Below, piece after piece: positions 30,836 through 44,932 of a stretch of DNA of 64,000 nucleotides. The stretch's first letter is position 1; the number at the start of each line of letters is the position of its first letter. The stretch covers positions 374,501 to 438,500 of the forward strand of contig JAKIMF020000001.1 in NCBI GenBank assembly GCA_022605425.2, in the 5' to 3' direction. The position numbers were made by a program, and so were the translations under genes. The notes below the pieces were generated by a model that saw nothing but the letters and a program-made list of their open reading frames with translations, did not search any database and was not told where the DNA came from. Source of the DNA: Hamiltosporidium tvaerminnensis (lineage: Eukaryota > Microsporidia > Dubosqiidae).

Positions 30836-33800
30836 ATGAGTAGAAGGAAAAAAGTAGACAGCGAAAATATAAAAAATGAAAAAATAAAGGCTGTAAACAA
30901 CTCGGAGAACAGTGCAGGAGAGATTTTGATGTGTGATGTAGATGTAGCAATGTTATCCCAGAGACTTCCACCTCCACCGACCTTACCAATAACACCAACC
31001 ACTAAGCAGTAGTTGCCAGACTAGCCCAGTCTGCTTGGTTGACATCATACCCTCGTCTTCTGGTACCGATGTCACTTCGTTTGGACCAGCCAACGGCATG
31101 AAAAACCTCATTACAGATGCCATTTTATAAGAGAATCGACTGATAGTATTGCACTCAATACAGTACTCTGTCACAGTCGTAGGGCAAAAATGGCTTAGAT
31201 CTGCTATTCTAGCAGTGCAGAAGAGGTTTGAGAGAATGCCCAGAAATGGCTGGCCCGCTACTCTGAGGTACTATAATGAGAAATTTGGCTGCACATTAGA
31301 TATCGATGCGTTTAAAAAACTCGCACAAAATATGGCAGAAAAGGAAATAAGGCAAGAAGAGAATAGAGAGCGACGTAGAATCGCCACTTGTCTCACCGAG
31401 CCATGCACCCTGACTGACACCAAGGAGTACATAAACCTGAGCGATAAATTTTTGAGTAAAATCAAAAAATCTCGGAGAAGGAAATTGGAAAAGTGGTGGT
31501 CCGAACTCGAAAGCTTCCAAGTGAATTAGTTGATAGTAAAATTTTGGACCTCATTAATCTAGTAGCCGGTGAATATGCAGGAGATATTGTACCTGAGTCA
31601 ATTACGGAAGCCGCGTATATCATGCAAACTGCCCAGGTATGCTATGACGAGGCAACACGCAAAGAAAAGCCTAGATCCGCTTGGAAGGAAAACATAGAAA
31701 GTAAAATTTCTAAGTTATTACTTTCCAAAGATCTTCTCGAGAAGGCTCGTAAGCCGGAAAAGTTCTCCACTTCGTAAACGAAGCGCCTTAAGGCAATCAT
31801 GCGAGAGTTTAATTTAAACTTGAGCAGCGTAACTGATCTTTCTGAGGCTTTAGTTAAGAAGAATGAGTCTTTGAATGTGTACGAGAAAAAAATTACGATG
31901 CATGAAAGAAGGAAGCAATTCCGAAAAGAGAATCGTATGTTTGAGCTTTTCCGAGATCGATTTTATAAAGGTTATCTGAGCTTTTGGAATCCGAGCATGT
32001 GGTTAGTGGTGATGAAATTGTGAGTTTTTGGTCTACAATGTGGAACAAAAATGATGACACAGTCACGTATGATGATTATTTGATTCCATTTGTATCAGAT
32101 AATCATCCGACCACGTTTCCTTCACTTGATGAATTTGTAAATATCATTAATTGGCTCCCTAATTGGAAAGCTGCTGGAATTGATGGTATTTACAATTTTT
32201 TCATTAAGAAACTTACAACTCTTCACAAATATATTTATGATATTGTGAAAGTTATATGTTTAGAAGGAACACCACAAGCTGATTGGTTTTACTGCGGGCT
32301 TACGTATTTGATACCGAAAGGAATTCCACGAAGAGGCTCTGACTACAGGCCAATCACTTGTATGTCCAACCTCTATAAGTTAACGACAAAGTGTGTAACG
32401 AAAGTTGTTCAAATTGAAGTGGAAAGGCGAGGGTTGCTTGCAGGGAACCAATTAGGGGTGGTAAGAGGTGTGCAGGGAGCGAAAGAGCAGGCTCTACTGA
32501 ATATTGCGCTGAATAAAGATTACGGAAACAATCTTAAGGCAACATGGATTGATGTTAAAAAAGCTTATGATTCAATAGATTATGCTTATTTAACTCAATG
32601 CATTGAAAACCTTAATTTACCTGATTGGATCCTGAAATTTATTAAGGTAATTATATCAAAATGGAAAATTGATATATCAGTAGGGCCTGAAAAAATCATG
32701 AGCAAGAAGATTGATAGAGGGATTCTAAGGAGAGATTGTTTGTCACCATTGTTATTTGTGTTGTGTATGGATCCATTAAGCCAAAGCTAAATGAAAAATA
32801 CACAAGTGTGGCAGTACAAACAGATGCAGAATCCCTTTTGACTGTTCATCTCTTGTTTACTGATGATCTAAAGCTCTTTGCTAAAAACAGTGGCGAGATT
32901 GAGTACTATGACAGACGAGGCAAAGGAATTTTCAAAGGTGATTGAGTTAGAGATCAACAAAGAGAAGTCAGCCACAAATGATACGTGTTGTGATGATACT
33001 GCTACTCTTCTAGAAGGTATTAGTGTAGACAAAAATTAAAGAAAGATAGAAAATAGCAGAGGAATTTTAACACGTAGGTCATTTGAAGAAGTATAGAGCA
33101 AACTTTTATCAAGAGTTGAATTACTTTCTCACACTAGATTTATGCAAAAAATTTATTTTCTGCAAACAAATACCATGCGATATCGTTAATCAACTATCAC
33201 CTGGGAGTACTTCGACTTGAACCGGCTGACTTCTCTAAGTATGATGATGCAGTTCGTTCGGTGTTGGTGAAGAAGAAGATACATCTTTAGCGAAGCTGTA
33301 AAGAGCGTTTGTATCTTCCTAGAACATAACATGGAAGAGGCCTAAATAGTTTTGGGTTGCGAAGAAACATATGCTTCTGCAACTCTTGGATGTTCTTGAA
33401 AAAAGTAAAGAAAATTCAACTAGACGAGCAGAAATCCTTAAAGTGGAGAATAATAATAAAACCAATCTCTCACTCATAAAAGGCTTCTTAAAAGTAAAGT
33501 ACAGGTTCGTAGAAGAAGTCACTAAGAAAAGTTTAGAAGAAGCTTAACTTGCAAAACTATATAACGAAATAGAAAAACGAAAACTTCATTCAAAGTTATA
33601 TAATGCAAGAAAAAATGAGCTTGTGAGTGTTAGTGACTCTCCAAGATAGCTAAAGAGAGGAAATATTAGGCCACGAAATGAAGCTGTGTTCTGCTATATC
33701 CAGGATAGAAATGTATTCTGGGGAGCAGATGGTGTGTGTCAACATTGTGGGAAGTCTGGTAAGACTGTAGATCATCTAGCAGCTCGATGTGAAAAAATGC

Positions 33801-34611
33801 TAGGTCATGACTACACCAGACGGCATAATGAAGTGGTTAGATGCAGACACTTACTTCTTCTAAATAGATATAAGTTTAAGTCTTCAAAACGAATAAGGAG
33901 TCACTCAGTTCAATAAATTCTTGATAATGAGTATGCAGAGATAAGAGTGGACACCAGAATTAAAACTGATGTTAAAATTCGGAATAATAGACCCGACATA
34001 TTTATTTTAGATAAGAAGAAGAATAAGATAATACTCATTGAATTAGGAATCACTTCCCAAGATTCACTTAAATAGTTGAAACTGAAAAACTTAGGAAGTA
34101 TGACTTTCTAGCCAATGAGCCGGGTCTTATTTACAAATGTAGATAAGAGATAATCCCTTATGTGATGACCTGGGACGGTATTGTGACAAAATACCATAAA
34201 TATCATCTTAAAAGACTAGAAATACCCATGAATGTTGAGGCATATATTCAGTCTATAGTACTTAAGAAAACAGTCGAAACAATTTCCTTTGATCGACGAA
34301 GAGGACTTGAGTCAGGACTAAATGCCGAAGAGAGCTGGGAGAGAGCGTCAATGTGTGTTATTATGAGAGCAGAGATGCATGAGGGATTAAAACCTTATTT
34401 AAAAGAAGAGAAGAGAGAGGAAGATGGTGCAAAAAATTTTAAACCAAAAAATAAAGCACCCTTTATTTCACAAGGAGGAACCACTTTAGAGGAACCGACC
34501 AATAACATAAATAAAGAGTCGGATTTGGAAGAAGAGACAAAAGTGGTTAAAGAGGTAGAAGAAAACATATAAAAATCGTAAAAATATTTTAACCTAGAAT
34601 TTTATTAAATA
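30836..34611 (+). pseudogene. RT4: near-full-length decayed retroelement
   Basis: Begins at the ATG (SRRKKVDSENIKN, parallel to the intact copy's start) and extends to the 3' end TTTTATTAAATA. Pieces match the whole 1250-residue protein: 31149-31529, 31493-31777, a nonsense TAA at 31775-31777 read through to 32023, then 31984-32790 with the RT core, and 33686-34572 with knuckle and endonuclease. Motif A keeps Asp (WIDVKKAYDS; codon 32551-32553), motif B is altered to GILRRDCLSP, motif C is FTDD. It carries the shared TAA (33545-33547) but not the 7-nt deletion. No target duplication was found: the 5' flank is single-copy and the 3' flank is module M, suggesting recombination at one end. Confidence 0.9.
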
Positions 34612-36060
34612 TAAAAAATTATACTTAGATATATACTATTAGATAAGTAAAACAATTTATTCTACTACACCTTCTTCTTTAAATGTATTTTAATTCTATT
34701 TTAATTCTTTAAAAATTAAAATCTTATATTCCATTCTAATATAATTTCACATTTATTTAATTCATTCTAATAAATTTCTTATAAATTCAATCTTAATTTT
34801 ATTCGATGATTAATTTTAATCTTATCTAATAAAATGATGCCTGTATGATCGTTTTTGCATTTAATTCGTATACCTTTGGTTCCTAATTTATATATACAAG
34901 TTCTAAATACTAACCAAGTAACTTAAAGATCAAAACAATAGAATTAAGTTTTTGTATTAAGAAGATTTTTCTAAATAAATATGATAACAGGTCTAATCTT
35001 GAATTTTATTCCTAGTTTAAACTATATAAGAATAAATCTTAAACAAAAAAATTTCTTAATTTCATTTATATTAAATTAAAATAATACTTTAATGTATAGA
35101 ATGCTATTATGAGATATATCTCCTATATAATATTATTCTTAACATCTAATTATGTTTTATTCCCGTATGATACCAAAAAATTCTGTTGCAAAGCTAGAAT
35201 GGTTTACTAGTATTTCGCAATATATTTTGCTATTAATTTACTATGTATTTCTTTGTTGCCTGATAGAAATCAAACGATTGCATTTACATGTGTTTTTAAT
35301 CTATCAAAGATTTTGGCACGTATTGGAGTATAAATATAGCAGATTAAAACAAAATTTTCGGTTTATAAATTATACTATGATTGCTACTTAGTATAACAGA
35401 TGTGTTATATTGAGAAATCCGAAAAAAAATATTTTTTTGATAAAATATTTAAAATTTAATTCTAAAAGTCGGACTTATAATCTCATTCAGTAGCTAAAAA
35501 TTTTAAAATATATAAATTCAAATAAAATGTAGGACTTAAATAATCCCATTTGCTTGCTGATAAGGGTAAAAAAATATCTACATACTTAAATAAAATGTAA
35601 AATTCTTTTTTTAATTCTATTCTATCAGATATAAAGTACTATTAAGTCGATATTTTTATTAAATTACGTCTAATTCGAAAAGATATATAATTTCAGCTAT
35701 TTACAATCACTCATCTCGAATACACTTTTTAATTTAAAAAAATAATAGATAAAAGAATAAATGATTTTAAATAATTTAGATTAAATAAATCTCTTTTCTT
35801 ACAAAACGAAAGAACATCTTCAATTGATGATTTAAAATAGTCAATTGTTTAGTATTTTATCTTTAGTTAACAATATAAGATATGATAATAAATAGGTAGA
35901 TGAATTTTATTAAAAATTAATTTAATATCTGATGTAATATCATTAAGGAAATTAAAATAAGATTAAAAGATATATTAATAACCTTTTTTTCATTTTGATA
36001 CACTTTGTTTAAGATAAAGAGAATCAATGCAGATTTACAAACAAACATTCGATTTGAAAT
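34612..36060 (+). repeat. Module M, copy 2 (inverted relative to copy 1)
   Basis: Reverse complement of 11613-13061, leading into RhoGAP copy 3. Here the distal end joins RT4 rather than the short tail plus module N found at the other three copies. Confidence 0.88.
35152..35391 (+). CDS. Small ORF in module M, copy 2 (doubtful)
   Basis: The longest version (79 codons, ATG) of the small frame also present at 12335-12520, with a hydrophobic segment YILLLIYYVFLCCL and a basic C-terminus. Broken in two of four M copies; no family recognised. Confidence 0.22.
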   Translation: MFYSRMIPKNSVAKLEWFTSISQYILLLIYYVFLCCLIEIKRLHLHVFLIYQRFWHVLEYKYSRLKQNFRFINYTMIAT

Positions 36061-36070
36061 CTATATAATA
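36061..36070 (+). promoter_or_regulatory. TATA-like box of RhoGAP copy 3
   Basis: CTATATAATA, 21-30 bp before the ATG at 36091; the same spacing is kept at the other RhoGAP copies with an intact upstream region. Confidence 0.45.
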
Positions 36071-36090
36071 AAAAAAACAATAATAAACAA

Positions 36091-37297
36091 ATGATTGGCA
36101 AAATAAAGAACAGCGGAAATATTAAAAAAATTAATATTTCAGAAGTAACAAAAAATCAGGGACTGGAATCGAGTGAACTGATTGGAATCTTAAATAAAAT
36201 CAATGAATGCAAGCAAGATATTAATGATATGGGAAATATACATAAAAGTATATTTAGGATCATTAAAAATTCGAAATTGAAGGAGAAAGAAGAAGAGAGT
36301 ATAAAATCTAAAGAAGATTTAAAAAAAGCAAATTTATCCTTTCTTGAAAATGTAGCAGTAAAAATACATGAAATAAACATTTGGAATCATAAAGATAAGA
36401 GATTCCCGATGTTAAAATATCATATGGAATATAAATTTCCTATAATGATATACAAAATAAATGAAATTTATTTTAAATCAAAGCTGGTAAATGAACCATC
36501 TCGAGATCAAAAAAAAGAAATTCCATGCAAGAAATTAGAAAAAAGAGAAACAAAAGCAAATGAAACTATAAAATATGATTTAATTAGCCATAAAGAAAAA
36601 ATAAAATTGGCTTGTTTTTGCTTTAAGAAGCTTCGTAAATATAGATCCAGTTTTAAAGATAATATTTTAGAAAGAATTTCAGATATATTCAGATCTTCGT
36701 TTAAGAAAGATTCTTATCATATAAAAAAAGCAAATACATTTGTTTATACCGTTGGTGACCATATTTTAGATGAAGGGAATCAAAAAAGAGGGATTGTTTA
36801 GAATTTCTGGTAAATATGCCTATTATAAATTTATGCCGGGTGTTTTAGCTGCAGGAAAGAGATATGATTATACTGAGTTATCTGTTCATGACAACGCTTC
36901 AATTTTCAAAGCATATATTCGGGAGATAATGAATGGGATAATTTCAGTTCAGATTGCAGAAAGGGTGATGAAAATAATAAAAAACCAGACGGATCCTTCA
37001 ATAATAGAATATATTGTGCCTTTAATTATATTTTCGATTACAAATGAAAATAGAAAGATGCTTATCTATTTGCAGAAAATCTTTCGAAAAGTTGATCAGT
37101 ATTCAAAATATAATAAAATGGGGTCAGATAATCTATACAAAATTTTTACTCCCACTATTTTTCCAAATATTGAATGTTATGATTTGCAATCCATAAATTT
37201 GCAAATTGAGATTGTAAAAAGAATTTTTGAGTCAAATTTATCAGAAATCCCTTGTTTTTTGTATGAAGAAGCACTTTCGGCAGCTAATAATCAATAA
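36091..37297 (+). pseudogene. RhoGAP-domain gene, copy 3, frameshifted
   Basis: Starts at the conserved ATG and encodes residues 1-228 before a one-base insertion (GAAGGGAATC for GAAGGGATC, near 36775) shifts the frame immediately before the arginine-finger motif. The remaining RhoGAP domain is intact in the next frame (36770-37297). Without correction the product would lose the entire catalytic core. It carries the variant KRETKANETIKYD also seen in copy 4, unlike the KKETKAKDTLKYD of copies 1 and 2. The lesion is private to this copy. Confidence 0.88.
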
Positions 37298-37374
37298 ATC
37301 CTTTTATTTTCGATTTTTATTGTTTTAATTTTATTTTTTAACTATATTTGAATATATTTTTAAAATTATTTAAA

Positions 37375-39026
37375 AAAGAAGATAACATAGGAATTCCAAC
37401 ACGTAGCTTATTTTAAGAAGTACGGAGCAAACTTTTATCAAGAATTGAAAGACTTTGTCATACCTGATTAAACTTTAAAAATTTATTTTCTGCAATCAAT
37501 CAACATGCGATATCGTTAATCAACTATCACATAGGAGTACTTCGACTTGAACCGGCTGACTTCTCTAAGATAGATGATGCAGTTCGTTCGGTGTTGGTGA
37601 AGAATAAGATACATCTCCGCCTAGGATGTAAAGAGCGTTTGTATCTTACACGAACAGAACTTGGAAGAGACCTAAATAGTTTTGGGTTGCAAAGCGAACA
37701 TATGCTTCTGCAACTCTTGGATTGTCTTGAAAAAAGTAAAGAAATATCAATCAGACGAGCAGCAATCTCAAGGGTGGAAAATAATAATAAAACCCATCTT
37801 GCACTAATAAAAGGCTTTTTAAAAGTAAAGTACAGGTTGGTAGAAGAAGTCACTAAGAAAAGTTTAGAAGAAGCTTAACTTGCTAAACTATATAACGAAA
37901 TAGTAAAACGAAAACTTCATTCAAAGTTATATAATGCAAGGAAAAATGAGCTTGTAAGTCTTAGTGACTCTTCAAGATGGTTAAAAAGAGGAAATAATAG
38001 GCCACGAAACGAAGCTGTGTTTTGCTATATCCAGGATAGAAATTTATTATGGGGATCAGATGGTATGTGCCAACACTGTAATAAATTTGGTAAGACTGTA
38101 GATCATCTAGCAACTCGATGTGAAAAAATGCTAGTTCATGACTACACCAGACGGCATAATGAATTGGTTAGATGCCTACATCTACTTCTTCTAAATAGAT
38201 ATAAGTTTAAGTCTTCAAAACGAATAAGGAGCCACTCAGTTCAAGAAATTCTTGATAATGAGTATGCAGAGATAAGAGTGGACACCAGAATTAAAACTGA
38301 TGTTAAAATTATGAATAACAGACCCGACATATTTATTTTAGATAAGAAGAAGAATAAGATAACACTCATTGAAGTAGGAATCACTTCCCAAGATTGACTT
38401 AAAATAGTTGAAACTGAAAAACTTAGGAAGTATGACTTTCTAGCCAATGAGCTGGGTCTTATTTACAAATGTAGTTAAGAGATAATCCCTTATGTGATGA
38501 CCTAGGACGGTATTGTGACAAAATACCATAAATATCATCTTAAAAGACTAGAAATACCCATGAATGTTGAGGCATATATTCAGTCTATAGTACTTAAGAA
38601 AACAGTCGAAACAATTTCCTTTGATCGACGAAGAGGACTTGAGTCAGGACTAAATGCCGAAGAGAGCTGGGAGAGAGCGTCAATGGGTGTTATTATGAGA
38701 GCAAAGATGCATGAGGAATTAAAACCTTATTTAAAAGAAGAGAAGAGAGAGGAAGATGGTGCAAAAAATTTTAAACCAAAAAATAAAGCACCCTTTATTC
38801 CACAAGGAAGAACCACTTTAGAGGAACCGACCAATAACATAAATAAAGAGTCGGATATCGAAGAAGAGAGAAAATGGTTGAAGAAGTGGAAGAAAACATA
38901 TAAAAATCGTAAAAATATTTTAACTCACAATATTATAAACGATTTTTAAAGTTAAAAGAGGTGAAGAAAATATAAAAAATGGTAAAAATATTTTAACTCA
39001 TAATTTTATATACGATTTTTAAACTT
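37375..39026 (+). pseudogene. RT5: 5'-truncated retroelement relic after RhoGAP copy 3
   Basis: Same truncation point and spacing from RhoGAP as RT1. It lacks RT1's 7-nt deletion (CATCTCCGCCTAGGATGT kept at ~37613), so 37591-37878 stays open through ERLYLTRTELGRDL. It has the shared TAA at 37876-37878, TGA at 38395-38397, TAA after KCS and TAG replacing Trp in the MTWDG region (~38503). The 3' end has two 75-bp tail units and the L-left-type C-terminus (...KNILTHNIINDF). Confidence 0.9.
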
Positions 39027-39133
39027 AAATTTTTTTTTTATTTTTTGAATAACCTTCCATCATTTTAAATATTTAATTTTCTTCTTCTAAATTTTATTCT
39101 TGTTTTTTGTTTATAAAAAGAGGTAGGATATGC

Positions 39134-40281
39134 ACATTAAAAACCATCTGCTTGGTAATGATTATTTGAAGTTGTTGTGAAATTTATTGTTGCCATTTTG
39201 GTAGGATATAAACTACACCGGATCTATAGTTCAATTCTCTATAATACCGAGTAATAACAGATTAAAAGGAATAATTAGGTAAGTTTATTTTGTTCGAATC
39301 TCTGATATTGGCATCTTAATTCAAAATAAGGATTGGATTTTTTTTTGTTTTTACTTGTTTAAAGTCACAATACTCAATGGAGTAGACTTTAAAAGCGTAT
39401 TGTTTCCTTGGGATCTCTCTTCCTTGTAAAATACTTATGGTACTTTCTTTCAAATCTCTTTGCCATTTGGTCCTGACTCGAATTCTCTTGGTTATTGAAA
39501 AGAAATTGTTTCGACTGCCTTTTTGTGTATTGTTGATTACATGCGTGTTTCTAATTCTATGAGTATTTAGAATTTTCATGATATATCTTATGGTATTTTG
39601 TCATGTATAATCCGAAACTAAGAAATAACAAATTTTTTTCTAATAATTTTATAAACAGAATAAAACACACAGAAGTAATTTGTATGTCTAAAGTTTGTTG
39701 GTCTACATTCTTTGAAGCGAATCTTGTTCGTGTTTACACCCTAGATAAGTGTAATCATATTTAATTTCTTTTACATCATGAATATATCTTGTCTATTTTG
39801 AAAATATTGTAATAAGCTTTATACCTCAGTTCTAGTTTTATTTCTGATCATTATTTTCAGAAAGTTCTTGAACTGTGTGATATTTAATCTTTTTTTGGAT
39901 TTGAATGTTTAGATACTTGTTAAGTATAAATATTGGCATCCAAAACTTCATTATCGGTTTTATTAATTGTATTATTTATAAATTTATAAGAAATAAGAAG
40001 GAAAAATTTTTATTCTACGTAGAAATTCGAGTGTTGTTTGTTCGAAAAGAAGCAATTTTGAAAATTTTTAGACTTACTTACTCAATTATTCCATTCTGTT
40101 TTTACCTCTTGGCATCGAATATGAACAAATGAAAGTTTTCCATTTGTTTTTTTTGTCTATTGTAACTCGGGATTACAGGGAATTGGCCTATAGATCAGGG
40201 GTGTTTTATATCCTACCTCAATGGAAGCAATGATTTTCACACAAATTTTATACACACATTTCCAAGCGATAGTTTTTAATG
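39134..40281. repeat. Inverted-repeat pair, L copy 2
   Basis: Counterpart of 2931-4080; arms at about 39134-39258 and 40160-40281. Confidence 0.55.
39390..39603 (-). pseudogene. Ancient retroelement C-terminal relic, L copy 2
   Basis: Counterpart of 3185-3402. In this copy a chance frame of 87 codons is open over it on the minus strand, but the retroelement homology (KAVETISF) lies in another frame. Confidence 0.6.
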
Positions 40282-41211
40282 AGATTATTCTTTCTCCACT
40301 TATACATCTTTTTTTTAAAGAAAAAATATTTTTTATATACAAAATTCATAAGTTTTTTTTTATTTTCTACAGAACTTTGCGTATAACTTCATTATTTTTC
40401 TTATTTATATGGTTTTGTGAGAAGGATTGAGGCGATAATTTATTTTTTGAAAGTGATAAAAATGATTATCAGAATGAAACAATGCACATCTTGGCTATCA
40501 TTTCAGTAAAAATGTAAATTTTAACTAAATTAAAAACTTAAAGTTAATAAAAGAACAAATTTCTTAAAAATAAATAAAAAAATATTTCAGAGGCTGTTAC
40601 CGATTTAAAATTTTAGAAGAAACATGCACTTTTTGATACACTTCCCACGCAATCAAAAAGGAATGAAGGCATGTATGAACACCTTGTAAACTCGCATTAT
40701 CGAATTTAAAAGAAAAAGAAAAAATATATTTTAAATTTTTTCACTTGCAAAAAATATGAATTATTAAGTCGTTTTGTGAATAATTCACATATTTTAAGAT
40801 ATTCCTAAACTATAGTACAATTGGATTGATTTGATCAAAGAAATATGGAAATGAAAATGACAGATATCAATAGTTTCTAAATTTTTCTATTTGTTTTAAA
40901 GTTTCTTTTTTTATTTGTATTGAAAATTGAAACAGTGAAAACATTATATCCACTCTAAAGCAATTATTCAACCATAAAAATGCTCCTAGATTTTAAAAAG
41001 CGATAAATATCACGAATTTTATTTTCTTATATTACAGAATTTCTATGTTTGCATTATATCAAGTTTGTAAATAAAAGTCTGAAACATCCTGGAAATCCTG
41101 GACAGGTTGCTTTAATTAGTAAATAGTTGTAAGAACAATCGCAAAAGAATTATCTTGTCGAAAAGAAACAGATGAGAAATTTCTAATAATGTATATTTTA
41201 ATATAAACATT

Positions 41212-41706
41212 ATGAAGACGACTAGTAATTATGTTACCTATGCAGGCATTGATTTTTCGCGGTATATGGATATTTCATTGTAGTAAATTTCAATAATATT
41301 AATGAAGAAGTATTTAAAATACTAGAAAAGGAATCAGTTATATAATTTAATTCAAAATTAATACAGAATATACATTATTCAAGAGATAATAGTATAGAGC
41401 CGTATATCACTCTTTTTGGTCTACAAGAATTTATATGAAGAACCAAAAGGCTTAGGTTTTGAGAATATTGAAAATGCTGAGCTTCGTAAAATTGTCTATA
41501 ATTTAATCCAGAAAAAGATGTATATATTCTACAATTCTTCAATGTAAACTATAGGCACAAAGAAACAAAATAAATTGCTTTATATAGAAGAAGCTGGATT
41601 ATTTAAAAGAGAATTAATTCGACACTTTTAAATTCTTTATTGAAGAGCTCTAGGAATACAAAATTTATATCTGAAGACAGAACAAAGAATCTATTTAATC
41701 AAATAA
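41212..41706 (+). pseudogene. Decayed unrecognised gene, L copy 2
   Basis: Counterpart of 5008-5501 with the same stops and shifts and a few substitutions. Confidence 0.45.
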
Positions 41707-44611
41707 TATTATTCCCGTTGTTTTTAAATTGCGTTAATTTTTTTGTATTTTTTATCATAAATTTTATTGTCTTAATGTAATTTTTGTAAATGATATACAA
41801 AATATTCCTTATATGATAAATTCAAAATAAAAGTACGGTAACAGATATATCCGCCCAAGAGTAATATTATTTATTTAATAATAAATAAAAGACAGGTATT
41901 TTGGTTTATCTTATAATATAAAAAAAAATGAATTTATCTGATCTATTTTTTAATTTCAAAAAAATGGGTTGAACTGTTAATTTTAACTCCGTATAATTAT
42001 TTCCAAATCCTTGAAAGAATTTTTTAAATAGCTTTTATTAAAGCTATATTTATATTTTGTTTAAAACAACTCAAACACACACATATTCATTGCAATTTTA
42101 AGTTACTATAATTAAGAAAATCTTTCAAATATGTTGTTTTAAATAAAGAATGATTTGGTATAAAAAAAACCATAGCTCTTAACTAAGTCAATATACAAAT
42201 AAAATCGAATTTTCAAATTATTACATATAAATTGAATATTTTCACACAACTTACTTCTGGAAAACCTACGAATAATGATTTTAGTACTATGACAAATGTA
42301 AATAATTTATTTGAAAATAATTGACGGTCTTCAGTACCAACAAAATAGTAGGAAAAAAATGCGTAGTTTTAGTTCCAAATGCTTTTACATGCATCTTGGG
42401 TCTATAACTAGCCATTTCCTTTTTACAATATTATAAAAGAAAAATATTGTAAAAAAACTGATTGTATTGTGGTTTAAAAATTTATTTTACCTTTTTGGAA
42501 AAATAAATATTAAATTAGATTTGTAGAAATCAAAAATATAAAAATTAAATTATATTTTATTAATAAGTTTTTTATGATGATTACCGATTCCATTCCGATT
42601 TATTTATTCCTAGAATTATTACGTTCCAACATTTTCTTCGTTATTCAATTCGACGCTTTATTTTCGAATTTTGCACACAAAAAGAGTTCAAATGGTTTTT
42701 GAATCTTTTTTTACTTAACGAAACATATATATCTTCTCAGGTACGTCAGTATAATAAGATATGGCTTTGATCTATGTTTCCTCTCGATTACAAAGAATAA
42801 GTACGAACTTTTGTAATCTATCTGAATTCTATCTTTATACTTCTTTTATTCTTCTATCAAAGCAAAAATTGACTATCTCTTAAACTAATATTGGCTGTTC
42901 ACGTGTCCTATTTTTGATTCGGATGCAAAACTTAATATTGTATACATATTATGATGTCTAGAAACAAATAATGAACAAATACTCTGTAATGATGTCAAAC
43001 TCTGTTCTAATATACAAGAAATACTTTACTTATAACAAAAATAAAGTTAAATTTATTCTATCGCATGTCCAGTTTGAAGCAAAAAAAATATTTCTGAAAT
43101 AAATCTTTCTCTATAATTTCTATTCAATACAGAACCATAAGTAAATTTTAACTTGATATTTGATATCTTTTATCTAAATTTATTTTTAGTTTCGCTTTTT
43201 TTGGCGAACTTTTGAACTGAATAGCTCATATGACGTTTAAATTCTTTGATCATTTGTATTTATAAGCATTAGATGCGCAGAAAAACAAATTTTATTTCTT
43301 AATTTGGATCTACTTTACGTAGTTAAGATCGCGACGCGAAATTTCTGCCGTTTTTAAGTTTTTTCGTTCTCAAAAAGGCATTCTATTTAAATAATAACAA
43401 AATTCTAGTATATTTAACATCAAGGTTTCTTAATCAGCTTTTTGTAAGTGTTATTAACACCTATTATCATTTACTTCTAGGATATAAAGCTTGATTTATT
43501 TTCGATTTTCTACTCCGCTAGATATTTTTTTTTAGAATTTTTTAGTTTCATCTCTTTATCTCTCTTTCTATTTTTAATTTTACACAGAAATAGTTTATTA
43601 TTGTTGCAAGATTGCTCCAAATCGTTTCATTTCTTAGAATTTATTTATTTTTTTTACAGAGAACCACGGAATTGCAAAATCACATATATATTCAAATTAA
43701 ACATTCTGAAAGATTTCTTAAGGTTTTATTTTGACAGAAACGATTTATCGGAACCTCGAGTCCTATTTGTATAGTGTTCATAACTAGAACACAAAATAAT
43801 TTATCATATATCTAGATCAATTAAATGTTTGGCTACAAATACTCTATAAGAAAAATGAATAATATTTACCTAAAATTTGATTGGTAAAATAAATTTGATA
43901 CATTCAACTATGTATCATTAAACGTTTAAATCTTTACTTTAAGTGTCCTTTTAATAGCTTTAGATTAATTTTTCTTGGTTTTACTTTGAGACATTCAATT
44001 TATTCAAAATGTTTGTAACCACCAACAAACTCTAAAATCGTTTCGATACCTCGATAATCATTTCTTTTCTGTTTTATTTAGCTCTACAGATGAATAAAAT
44101 ATGTTGATGAGCATTATTTATTTCAGTTTCCGTGAGACCAAAAAATATTCATCATTTTTAGAGGCACTTTTAATGCTATAAAAATTTGTAATTTTCTTTT
44201 TAAAGTTCTAAGTTTATTTTAGTTTTTCTTTATTGATTAATTTTTCTCAGGAATGAAAACAGTATACAAATATAGTATTGGTTTGCCATGTGATATAGGT
44301 ATTTACTAATGTCTCTTGTGACAAATAGATTGTTTTTTTGGCGTAAATATTTGTAATTTAAAGGTAACAGTGTAAAAATCGGTATTCAAACCCCGAATCT
44401 TTCCAATTAATTTGTGTTATGCCGGCTACTAGAAGATTAGTATCCTTTTAGAGTAAACATAATTTTTAATTTTCAAAAATATAATAATATTTTGAAATAG
44501 CCTTAATATAAATTTATAATTAGCAAACAGCACACACTATTTTTCAAATTAGAAATACCTTATTAATCATTAAACCTAGATATTCTGATAAAACAAAAAC
44601 TTTTATGATGT

Positions 44612-44794
44612 TTAAGAACTCATTTTGTCTGGTAACATCCAAATTTTGCTTAAATCGACAAATAAATTATTTAAAATCGTCTTCAAACCAAAAAAATAGT
44701 TTTCTTTGTGAAAATATACCCTTTTGCGATTTTTTAATTCGTTCTTTGTCTCTAATATACTCAAAATAGCGTATATTAGATTTAACTCCAACAC
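44612..44794 (-). pseudogene. Small relic frame at right end of L, copy 2
   Basis: Counterpart of 8407-8589 with one replacement (NRKRVY for NLKRVY). Confidence 0.3.
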
Positions 44795-44932
44795 ATCACG
44801 TATTATACAAAATTCTGATATATTAATTTCTTTAACTTATATTTTGGAGGTTTTCTATTGTGATTATTCAATATATCATACATTAATATCAAAATATTCT
44901 TTTTTATATTTTTAGAAAGATATCATATGAGT

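Larger units (their letters stand above)
39027..44932 (+). repeat. Module L, copy 2
   Basis: Same orientation as 2826-8727. Several private changes in this copy are shared with copy 3 rather than copy 1, e.g. GAGTAAACATAATTTTTAA near 44452 and the sequence near 43802-43835, so copies 2 and 3 are closer relatives. Confidence 0.92.
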
